58,495 nucleotides of DNA from Solirubrobacterales bacterium (GTDB taxonomy: Bacteria > Actinomycetota > Thermoleophilia > Solirubrobacterales > 70-9). Shown piece by piece: positions 10,489 to 17,680 of the stretch (positions are counted from its first letter, which is position 1; every line of letters starts with the position of its first letter). The notes under the pieces are model-generated. The model did not search any database. It saw nothing but the letters and a program-made list of their open reading frames with translations, and was not told where the DNA came from. A program made the position numbers and the translations under genes. Where the stretch lies: positions 1 to 58,495 of the forward strand of contig JAFKLL010000020.1 of assembly GCA_017304845.1 (NCBI GenBank). Direction: 5' to 3'.

Positions 10489-12051
10489 GCTGAAAAGAAG
10501 AGCGGTTACCTCGTCCTAGTCGCAATGATCTTCGCCGTGTCGATGACCTTCATCGACCAGACGATCGTCTCGATCTCGGTACCGGAGATCCAGAAGGATC
10601 TGAGTCTCAGCTCGACCGGCGTGCAGTGGGTGATCAACGGGTACCTGCTCTCGCTCGCGGCCCTCTTCGCCCTGGGCGGGAAGCTGGCCGACGTGCTCGG
10701 CCACCGAACCATGGTCGTCACCGGCGTGCTCATCTTCGCGATCTCATCGGCCCTCTGCGGAGCCACGCCCGACACCAGCCTCGACGAGGCCTGGCTGATC
10801 TTCTTCCGCATCGTCCAGGGCGCCGGCGCGGCGATCATGTTCCCGGCCGCCCTGGCGATCGTCATCAAGTCCTTCCCGATCGACCAGCGCGGCAAGGCGA
10901 TGGCGATCTTCTTCGGCGTCACCGGCGCCTTCACCTCGATCGGCCCGATCGCCGGCGGCTACCTCTCCGAGTGGACCTGGCGGGCGATCTTCTGGATCAA
11001 CATCCCGGTCGCGATCCTCTCGCTGATCTTCATCGCGGTCTCGAAGCCCGAGCAGAGCAAGCGCCCGCAGCCGATCGACTACCGGGGCGCGGTGCTGGTC
11101 GCGCTGGGCATGGGGCTGGCCGTGCTCGGCCTGCAGCAGTCCTCGATCTGGGGTTGGGGCGACCCGATCACCTGGGTCTGCATCGTCGGCGGCCTCCTCG
11201 TCCTGCTCGGCTTCATCCGCTTCGAGCTGAGGCAGGAGCATCCGCTGATCCGGGTGGCGATCTTCAAGGACCGCGCCTTCGCGGTGGACAACGTGATCCT
11301 CTTCCTGCTCTCGATCGCCTTCGTGCCGCTCTTCTTCTTCGCCAGCATGTACTCGCAGCTGGCGCTCGGCTGGGAAGCCTCGGAGGCCGGCCTCTACCTG
11401 TTGATCTTCTTCGGCGGGTTCGCAGTCGCCTCGCAGTGGGGCGGGCGGATCCTCGACAGCAAGGGGGCCCGCCCGACCGTGGTCATCGGCAGTCTGCTGG
11501 CTGCGGTCGGCTTCGTCCTCTGGGGGCTCAAGCTGACCGACCTGGACGGCGGCTCGGGCGCGCAGTGGCCGTTCATCGTGTTGACCGGCGTCGGGTTCGG
11601 CCTGCTGCTCGGGCCGGTCGCGACCGACGCGGTCAACCGCGCCCCCAACACCAGCTATGGCGAAGCGACCGGCATCACCCAGACGGTGAGGAATTACGGG
11701 GCCAGCATCGGCATGGCCGTGCTCGGCACGATCCTGATCCTGGAGAACAAGTCCAACGTCGCCTCCCAGCTCGACGGCAAGGTCCCGGACAACGTCGCCC
11801 ACCAGATCGCCGACCAGGTCTCGAAGGCCGGCAGCGGCGGCGCGGTCTCCAGCGCGCCGAGCGGTGGCAAGGGGGAGGAGATCTTCCACGCCGTCCAACA
11901 GGCCTTCGCCGAGTCCAGCCGGACGATCTTCCTCTGCATGGCCGGCGTGATGGCGGTCTGCTTCCTGGTCGCCCTGATCAGCTCACCGGCGGGCAAGATG
12001 GAGGAGATCATCGCCGACGAGGACGAGGCCCCCGCCGAGACGCAGGCCTGA
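10486..12051 (+). CDS. MFS drug exporter, DHA2 (EmrB/QacA) type
   Basis: 521 residues, about 14 membrane segments. The first helix reads VAMIFAVSMTFIDQTIVSISVPEIQKDL, typical of EmrB/QacA proteins. Motif A-like GGKLADVLGHRTMVVTG and a motif C-like GPIAGGYLSEWTWRAIFWIN are present. A hydrophilic loop precedes the last helix (about residues 435-480), and the tail is acidic (DEDEAPAETQA). The frame is also open from an ATG at 10462. The gene is divergent from the haloalkane dehalogenase gene, so co-regulation is possible but unproven. Substrate unknown. Confidence 0.9.
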   Translation: MAEKKSGYLVLVAMIFAVSMTFIDQTIVSISVPEIQKDLSLSSTGVQWVINGYLLSLAALFALGGKLADVLGHRTMVVTGVLIFAISSALCGATPDTSLDEAWLIFFRIVQGAGAAIMFPAALAIVIKSFPIDQRGKAMAIFFGVTGAFTSIGPIAGGYLSEWTWRAIFWINIPVAILSLIFIAVSKPEQSKRPQPIDYRGAVLVALGMGLAVLGLQQSSIWGWGDPITWVCIVGGLLVLLGFIRFELRQEHPLIRVAIFKDRAFAVDNVILFLLSIAFVPLFFFASMYSQLALGWEASEAGLYLLIFFGGFAVASQWGGRILDSKGARPTVVIGSLLAAVGFVLWGLKLTDLDGGSGAQWPFIVLTGVGFGLLLGPVATDAVNRAPNTSYGEATGITQTVRNYGASIGMAVLGTILILENKSNVASQLDGKVPDNVAHQIADQVSKAGSGGAVSSAPSGGKGEEIFHAVQQAFAESSRTIFLCMAGVMAVCFLVALISSPAGKMEEIIADEDEAPAETQA

Positions 12052-12064
12052 GCGGCCGGGCCGC

Positions 12065-12769
12065 TCAGTGGGTCGCGAAGGGGTCCTGCTCCTCCGGCTC
12101 GTCGGGCTGCTCGAGCGCGGCCAGGCCGCTGTAGAGGACGGCTGATCCGCCGACGAAGATCGGGGCGGTGAGCGCGTTGGCGAGGAAGGTCGCGATGCTC
12201 GTCCCGATCATCCCGGTGCCGAGCGGGAGGGACACGAGCAGGGCCAGGGCGACCATCAGGAGGCTGAGCAGGGCGAGCGCCAGCAGGTAGAGGAAGACGC
12301 GCCAGGCATGGTCCCGCACCAGTTCGAAGCTGCGGGTCAGGGCATCGAACACGCCGGTCCGCTCGACCACCACGGTCTGGGCTCCGACCGACCAGATCGT
12401 GAACAGGAACAGGCCGGGCAGGATCAGGGCCAGGCAGCCGAGCACCACGCCGACGGCGGTGATCAGGGTGACCCAGACCAGCCGGGCCAGGACCGGCCTC
12501 ACCACTTCCCAGAGCTCACCCACCGATTCGGTCCGGCCGGGCAGGCAGATCAGGGCGGTGATCAGTCCGCCATAGATGCTGCCGAGCAGGACGAGGATGC
12601 CGGTCGAGACCGCGAATCCGGCCGGGCCGGTGAAGTCGAGCAGGTTCGAGGCCGCGTTGAGCGCGGCAAAGAGAACGGTCAGCCGGACGATCAGCGAACG
12701 GTCCTTCTCGAGTGCGACCCGGAGGGCCTGGAGGGTGTCGCCGATCGAGAACTTGGCCGGATTCGCCAT
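12065..12769 (-). CDS. multi-pass membrane protein (YciC/GDPD-membrane-domain-like)
   Basis: 234 residues with about six hydrophobic segments. The central motif LPGLFLFTIWSVGAQTVVVERTGVFDALTRSFELVRDHAWRVF is characteristic of a widespread membrane family, also seen as the membrane domain of some glycerophosphodiester phosphodiesterases. No biochemical role is established. The short acidic tail PDEPEEQDPFATH is cytoplasmic. A TATAAA on this strand (12799-12804) lies about 30 nt before the ATG and may be its -10. Confidence 0.7.
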   Translation of the reverse strand: MANPAKFSIGDTLQALRVALEKDRSLIVRLTVLFAALNAASNLLDFTGPAGFAVSTGILVLLGSIYGGLITALICLPGRTESVGELWEVVRPVLARLVWVTLITAVGVVLGCLALILPGLFLFTIWSVGAQTVVVERTGVFDALTRSFELVRDHAWRVFLYLLALALLSLLMVALALLVSLPLGTGMIGTSIATFLANALTAPIFVGGSAVLYSGLAALEQPDEPEEQDPFATH

Positions 12770-12889
12770 GGCCGCCCACCCTACCCGCCAGGCCTCTCTT
12801 TATAGTTCCCGGTCTACTTCGCGAGCCAGATGGCGTGGTCGCGACGACGGACGATCAGATCCGCCGCCACGCGCGTCGAAAGGGACCGG

Positions 12890-14674
12890 ATGACTGAACC
12901 CGGCAGGAACACTTCCGAGCACAAGATCAAGATCACGCCCTTCGCGGTGGCGGTGGTCGTGGGAGCGTTGCTGGTCGGGATCGGCGCCGGGGCGCTGGTC
13001 TACCGCGAGTACCGCAAGAACAAGAACGAGAACCACTCGAAGGGCTCCAAGAAGGCCTCGGGCAAGGACCTCGCCAAGCTCGCCCCGATCGTCGGCAGCG
13101 ACGAGAAGAGCGATCCGGGCGACAAGTACGACGCCCAGTTCAAGACCTCCTCGATGTGGCCGGCCTTCAACCCGAAGCGCCACTACTACGTGACCCGTTG
13201 CGTGCCGGGCCGCGTCACGGTCCAGGTCCGCTCCAACCCGGACGTCAAGGTCAAGGTCTGGGCCAACCCGGCCGCCTCCGGCCGCTATGCCGCCGAGGCG
13301 CGGCCGATGCCCGGTCAGGACTTCGAGATCAAGATCACCCCCGACGGTGGCGAGACCCAGAGCTACGAGGTCCGCTGCCTTCCCTCGGACTTCCCGGAGT
13401 GGCGCTACAAGCGCTTCCGCAACCCGCCCAAGGGCATGTTCATGGTCACCACCTACCTCAAGCCCGGTGACGTCGGTCGGGCCTGGATGATGGTCTTCGA
13501 CCAGGACGGCACGCCCCGCTGGTGGTACAGCACCCCGACCAACACGCTCGGCGGCCAGATCCTTCCCGACGGCACGGTTCAGATGCCCCGCGGCTTCGGC
13601 GACGGCTTCGGCCAGGACGCCCGCACCGCGACCGAGATCCGCAGCCTGGACGGCAAGCTGCAGCGCCTGGTCAAGTTCAAGGGGGCGCCCTCGGACGGGC
13701 ACGAGTTCGTCCAGCTGCCGAACGGCAACATCCTGATCAACAGCTACGCACCCCGGTACGGGGTGGACCTGCGCCCGGTCGGCGGCAACGACGACCGCGG
13801 CCTGCTGGACGGCGCCTTCCAGGAGCAGACCCCGGACGGCAAGGTCGTCTGGTCCTGGAACTCGAAGGACCACGTGACGATCGAGGAGACCCCGAAGCGT
13901 TGGTGGGAGCGCGCCTGGCGCAACCCGCACTACGACGAGAAGGGCCGGATCCGGTACGACCAGTTCCACCTCAACGCGATCGAGCCCTGGCGCGACGAGT
14001 ACGTGCTCTCGACCCGCCACACCGACTCGGTCTGGGGCATCAGCCGCAAGACCGGCAAGGTGCTCTGGAAGTTCGGCGGCGTCCAGACCCCGAAGTCGCT
14101 CAAGGTGCTCGGCGACGACCCGTACAAGGGCTACCCGCTCTCCGGCAACCATGACGTTCGGATGACCGGCAACGTGCTCTCGATCCATGACAACGGGGTC
14201 CACATCAAGGGCCGCGCCCCGCGGGCGCTCCGCTACCGGATCGACCTGAAGAACCGCACCGCCACCTTCATCAGCGCCTTCCAGGACAAGGACGCGGCGA
14301 AGTCCAGCCAGTGCTGCGGCTCCTTCCGCCAGATGGGTGACGGCTACGTGGTCTCCTGGGGAGCCAACCCTTGGGTGGACGGCTTCACCAAGGACGGCGA
14401 GCTCGCCTTCCGCCTCGGCGTCCCGGTCCCGCCCTACCGCGCCGTGCCGGTACCCGCCTCGGTGACCGAGGCCGACCTGGACGCGGCCCTGGACGCGATG
14501 GAGACCGAGCCGAAGATCACCAACGTGCCGATGACGCCGCTCTTCTTCAAGGACGACACGAGCAACCTCCAGGACAAGGCGATCCCGGGCCGCAAGCTCG
14601 GCTCATCCCCGGACGACACCATGGCCCAGCTCGACGCCGGCAAGAACGTCGAGAACACACCGCCTGGTAACTGA
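12890..14674 (+). CDS. arylsulfotransferase (ASST)-family protein, membrane anchored
   Basis: 594 residues. The start at 12890 follows AAAGGGA; the open frame upstream is not needed. One N-terminal membrane segment (about residues 18-38) is followed by a lysine-rich stalk and then an ASST-like beta-propeller. Visible elements include a W-rich blade (TPRWWYS), HEFVQLPNGNILI, DQFHLNAIEP, GKVLWKFGG, GNHDVRMTGNVLSIHDNG and SSQCCGSFRQMGDGYVVSWG. ASST enzymes transfer sulfate between phenols. Whether this member is active is open, since the actinobacterial group is little studied. The propeller is predicted outside the membrane. Confidence 0.82.
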   Translation: MTEPGRNTSEHKIKITPFAVAVVVGALLVGIGAGALVYREYRKNKNENHSKGSKKASGKDLAKLAPIVGSDEKSDPGDKYDAQFKTSSMWPAFNPKRHYYVTRCVPGRVTVQVRSNPDVKVKVWANPAASGRYAAEARPMPGQDFEIKITPDGGETQSYEVRCLPSDFPEWRYKRFRNPPKGMFMVTTYLKPGDVGRAWMMVFDQDGTPRWWYSTPTNTLGGQILPDGTVQMPRGFGDGFGQDARTATEIRSLDGKLQRLVKFKGAPSDGHEFVQLPNGNILINSYAPRYGVDLRPVGGNDDRGLLDGAFQEQTPDGKVVWSWNSKDHVTIEETPKRWWERAWRNPHYDEKGRIRYDQFHLNAIEPWRDEYVLSTRHTDSVWGISRKTGKVLWKFGGVQTPKSLKVLGDDPYKGYPLSGNHDVRMTGNVLSIHDNGVHIKGRAPRALRYRIDLKNRTATFISAFQDKDAAKSSQCCGSFRQMGDGYVVSWGANPWVDGFTKDGELAFRLGVPVPPYRAVPVPASVTEADLDAALDAMETEPKITNVPMTPLFFKDDTSNLQDKAIPGRKLGSSPDDTMAQLDAGKNVENTPPGN

Positions 14675-14737
14675 CCCGCTCCCCGCCGCTGCCCTTGGCA
14701 GACACTCACATTCGAGTCAGGCTTCTCAATCGGTTCG

Positions 14738-14781
14738 AGTCGAGTTGACCCGATGTCCCGGACCTCGTAGTCAGCTCGACT
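14738..14781. repeat. imperfect 12-bp dyad in the convergent intergenic region
   Basis: AGTCGAGTTGAC (14738-14749) faces GTCAGCTCGACT (14770-14781), with one mismatch that becomes G-U in RNA. It is the smaller of two dyads between the convergent genes ending at 14674 and 14912. Confidence 0.5.
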
Positions 14782-14817
14782 TGCCTGGATCCGGAAGCCT
14801 TCCCCGTTCGTAGGCAT

Positions 14818-14882
14818 CTCGGTGTTCGAGGTTTCCGACTGAAGCCGAAATTCGGTTCACCAAGGAAGCCTCGAACACCGAG
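14818..14882. terminator. large inverted repeat, probable two-way terminator
   Basis: 19-nt arms (14818-14836 and 14864-14882) match with a single A/G difference that becomes a G-U pair in one RNA sense. The 27-nt loop contains its own palindrome, CCGAAATTCGG. It lies between two convergent genes, so it can serve as terminator for both. There is no T-run. The nested dyads would also allow cruciform extrusion. Confidence 0.55.
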
Positions 14883-14911
14883 GCCAAAGGCAACAGAAAA
14901 CAGGAACCCCG

Positions 14912-15703
14912 CTAAGGGCAGGGCCGGTCGGCGCGGGGGTCCGGGATGAACTCGGTCACCGAGGAGAGGGCTCGTTCCATCGCCACCGGCTCGAGCGCGT
15001 TCGGCCCCCGGAACGGTTGCTCGAAGACCCCGACCAGGTAGATAGAGCAGAGCAGGAGCAGGGTCACGGGGAGGATGAAGAGGACCTGCCCGCGTATCGG
15101 CTCGCGTCCCTTGAGCACGGTGGCGTAGAGGATCAGCATCAGGCCTCCGGCGACCATGAAGACCCAGAACATGGTCGGCAGGAAGGTGTTGCTCTTGAGC
15201 AGCCGTGTAGCGCGCGCCTTGTTCAGGTCGCTGACTCGTTCGAGCGAGCTGGAGAGGGCGGAGTTGTCCGGGTTGGTGCGGCCGAGCTTGCCGAAGGACT
15301 GGAAGAGCCGGTCGTTGGCGGCGGTGGTCAGTTCCGAGCGGTGGCCGCTGTGGAGCAACGGCCACTCGTCGTCGATCACGGCTCGGGAGTAGCAGATGAG
15401 CTCGTGGCCGATCCGGTCGCGGCTCTCGGCGTCGAAGAGGGTGGCGGCCCGGGAGAGGGCGTTGACCGAGTCCGCCTCGGTGCCGGCCGCGGTCTCGGCG
15501 GTCTGGTACCCGTCGAGCGCGTAGGCGAGCACGAAGCCGATGACCAGGGCGTAGAGGACGCCGGCGAAGGCGAAGACGGGCTCGCGGCGTTCCTCGTTGC
15601 CGCGCAGGCGCTCGGGCACGAAGCGGCGCACCAGCATGATCGAGGTGCCGGTGATCAGGATCCCGAGGACGAGGATCGCGAGGCAGGTCAGGGCCGTGCT
15701 CAT
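14912..15703 (-). CDS. DUF4239 (bestrophin-like) membrane protein
   Basis: 263 residues from the ATG at 15701-15703. Two N-terminal and two C-terminal hydrophobic segments flank a soluble helical middle (about residues 70-180). The segment EPVFAFAGVLYALVIGFVLAYALDGY is the family's hallmark. The function of DUF4239 proteins is unknown; a distant relation to bestrophin channels is suggested by the family name. The start overlaps the stop of the upstream lipoprotein gene (ATGA), so the two are translationally coupled and may act together. Confidence 0.85.
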   Translation of the reverse strand: MSTALTCLAILVLGILITGTSIMLVRRFVPERLRGNEERREPVFAFAGVLYALVIGFVLAYALDGYQTAETAAGTEADSVNALSRAATLFDAESRDRIGHELICYSRAVIDDEWPLLHSGHRSELTTAANDRLFQSFGKLGRTNPDNSALSSSLERVSDLNKARATRLLKSNTFLPTMFWVFMVAGGLMLILYATVLKGREPIRGQVLFILPVTLLLLCSIYLVGVFEQPFRGPNALEPVAMERALSSVTEFIPDPRADRPCP

Positions 15704-16956
15704 TCGACCTCCATCAGCAGGGATCGGGGGATGTCGATGGTCCGGCCGAGCACGAGCTGGCCGTCCTCGACCCGGTAGGCGCCGTAGAAGCTGAGGGTGG
15801 TGTCCCCGTTGGCGTCGATCGAGTAGCTGCCGAGCGGGGAGGCCCGTTCGGAGATGTCGAAGAACGCCTCTCGGGTCCCGGACCGGAGGGTGGTGATCGG
15901 CTCGGTGGCGATGTCGCCGCGGGTGCCCCGGCGGATCGAGTCGAAGACGGCGCGCCCGGCCTCGTAGGCGAAGACGGCCATCGGTTCGGCGGGCCGGCCG
16001 TAGCGTTGCTCGAACCCGCGCAGGAACGATTCGCCGCTGCGGGCGTAGTTGCCGGAGGGCAGCATCGGGCCGGTCACGTAGGTGTCTAGTTCGGTGTCGC
16101 CGATCGATTCGAGGAAGCTGGTCAGGGAGAGGCCGTCGCCGCCGAAGAGCTTGATCAGCACGTCGCTGCGGTGCACGGTCTCGAACAGTTCGCGGGCGAC
16201 CGGGAGGTCCGATCCGGCGAAGAGCATCGCGTCCGCTCCCGACTTGGAGATCCGATCGGTGATCTGGGCGATCCGGGCCGTGCCCTTGGCGGTGGCCCGG
16301 CCGATCACGTCGATCCCGGTGGCGTCGGCGGTGCGCTCGAAGCGGTAGGCGAGGCCGCGCCCGTAGGAGCTGCCGTCGTCGACCACGAAGACGCGTTCGA
16401 CGCTTTCCTCCTCCATGAAGAGGGCGAGCGCGACGCCCTGCACGTTGTCGTTCGGCACGACCCGTCCGAAGGTCCGGATCCCGGTCGGGCGGATCTTCTC
16501 GCCCAGCTCGGGCGGCGGCAGGGTCAGCTTGACGGCGGTGGAGCTGGAGCTCACCTGGAGCATGCCGGCGCGGTTCAGGATCGGCATCGCGATCTCGGTG
16601 GCCCCGGAGTCGAAGTCGCCGATGTAGGCGACGGCCGATTCGTCGTTCGCGGCCCGGCGCGCGTTGCGGCGGACCAGCGAGGCGACCCACTCGCCGGATT
16701 CGTCGGCGTCGTTGAGGCCGACCACCTCGATCTCGGCGGAATCGATCCTGCCACCGAGATCGTCGACCGCGATCTCGACCGCCCGCAGCATGTCTTCGCC
16801 GCCACGGTCTCCCTTGAGCGGCTGGCTCACGTAGATGCGCAGGGTGCGGCTCGTCTCACTCTCGTCGCTGCTGCCGCAGCCGTCGACGACCAGCGCCGCC
16901 AGGGCGAGGAACACCGCAGCGGCAAGCACCGCTTTGAACGAGACGGGCACCTTCAA
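15700..16956 (-). CDS. LivK-like substrate-binding lipoprotein
   Basis: 418 residues. A hydrophobic leader ends in a lipobox-like VVDGC (Cys27), followed by a periplasmic-binding-protein type I (branched-chain amino-acid type) domain with AYIGDFDSGATEIAMPILNRAGMLQVS and VVPNDNVQGVALALFM. No ABC permease or ATPase of the Liv type is nearby. The only partner is the DUF4239 gene, whose start overlaps its stop. It may therefore be a sensor or scavenging protein rather than part of a complete transporter. Ligand unknown. Confidence 0.85.
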   Translation of the reverse strand: MKVPVSFKAVLAAAVFLALAALVVDGCGSSDESETSRTLRIYVSQPLKGDRGGEDMLRAVEIAVDDLGGRIDSAEIEVVGLNDADESGEWVASLVRRNARRAANDESAVAYIGDFDSGATEIAMPILNRAGMLQVSSSSTAVKLTLPPPELGEKIRPTGIRTFGRVVPNDNVQGVALALFMEEESVERVFVVDDGSSYGRGLAYRFERTADATGIDVIGRATAKGTARIAQITDRISKSGADAMLFAGSDLPVARELFETVHRSDVLIKLFGGDGLSLTSFLESIGDTELDTYVTGPMLPSGNYARSGESFLRGFEQRYGRPAEPMAVFAYEAGRAVFDSIRRGTRGDIATEPITTLRSGTREAFFDISERASPLGSYSIDANGDTTLSFYGAYRVEDGQLVLGRTIDIPRSLLMEVE

Positions 16957-16997
16957 GGAGCAGGACTATTCCACAGGGAAGGCTCGGATGGTGTATC

Positions 16998-17038
16998 TTG
17001 AGTAACCGACTAGACATACTCATAATTAGTCTATGTCG
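16998..17038 (+). promoter_or_regulatory. promoter of the sulfonate-use genes with nested dyads
   Basis: TTGAGT (16998-17003), a 17-nt spacer and CATAAT (17021-17026). Two dyads surround the -10: GACTA/TAGTC (17008-17012 / 17027-17031) and GACATA/TATGTC (17013-17018 / 17033-17038). This is a candidate site for a sulfur-status regulator. Transcription from here would give an about 120-nt leader containing the 28-bp palindrome. Confidence 0.5.
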
Positions 17039-17084
17039 ACTCCACCGGGCGGTGGGCTAGACGGCCCGGCTGGACGCAAGGCAT

Positions 17085-17112
17085 GGGGGCCGGGTCGATC
17101 GACCCGGCCCCC
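17085..17112. repeat. perfect 28-bp palindrome in the ssu leader
   Basis: Two 14-bp halves, GGGGGCCGGGTCGA and its exact complement, with no loop, centred at 17098/17099. It starts about 50 nt after the predicted transcription start and ends 40 nt before the ATG at 17153. In RNA it would form a very stable hairpin, fitting an attenuator. In DNA it could bind a dimeric regulator. Confidence 0.6.
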
Positions 17113-17152
17113 GGCCCTCTCCAAGACACCCCTCGTGAGACAGGACCACCCG

Positions 17153-17680
17153 ATGACCGAGAACTCCCTCCACCCAGGATTCACCCCAGACGTCGTCGCG
17201 ATCGTCGGCAACCCGAGACGTGACAGCCGTACCCTCCGGCTCGCCTCCGGGGTCGCGGACGGCCTCGCGGTCCAGCTCGGCGACGCGCCCGCCGTGGCGA
17301 TCGACCTGGTCGACCTGCCGCTGGTCAACGGCTCGTTCCAGCCGGAGCTGATCGAGCTGGTCGCCTCGGCCCGGGTCGTGATCGCGGCCAGCCCGACCGT
17401 GATGGGGAGCTACGCCGGGCTGCTCAAGATCTTCCTCGACGGCCTGCCCGAGGCGACCCTGCTCGGCAAGACCGCGATCCCGCTCATGATCGCCCGCCAG
17501 GCCCGGCACGCCCTGGCCGCCGACGTCCATCTGAGACCGGCGCTGCTGGAGCTGGGGGCGACCTGCCCGACCCCGTCGCTGGTCGCGCTCGAGTCCGAGC
17601 TGGCGTCGCTGGGCGCCGAGGGGCTGGTCACCGCCTGGCTCGAACGAAGCGGCGCCTGGCTGGCTGGGATCCCCGCGTGA
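17153..17680 (+). CDS. NADPH-dependent FMN reductase (SsuE/MsuE type)
   Basis: 175 residues. The flavodoxin-like fold is seen in VVAIVGNPRRDSRTLRLASGVADGL and in ARVVIAASPTVMGSYAGLLKIFLDGLP, the FMN-phosphate and ring-binding loops of the SsuE group. It supplies FMNH2 to two-component monooxygenases such as SsuD, encoded 7 kb downstream. The start at 17153 was chosen because the open frame upstream contains the promoter and palindrome. The stop overlaps the next gene's GTG (GTGA), so the two are coupled. Confidence 0.88.
   Translation: MTENSLHPGFTPDVVAIVGNPRRDSRTLRLASGVADGLAVQLGDAPAVAIDLVDLPLVNGSFQPELIELVASARVVIAASPTVMGSYAGLLKIFLDGLPEATLLGKTAIPLMIARQARHALAADVHLRPALLELGATCPTPSLVALESELASLGAEGLVTAWLERSGAWLAGIPA

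Noticed and set aside
10626..12134. A 502-codon open frame overlapping the DHA2 exporter in another frame
   Set aside because: Arg/Pro/Gly-rich shadow typical of high-GC genes, with no domain. The exporter frame has family motifs throughout.
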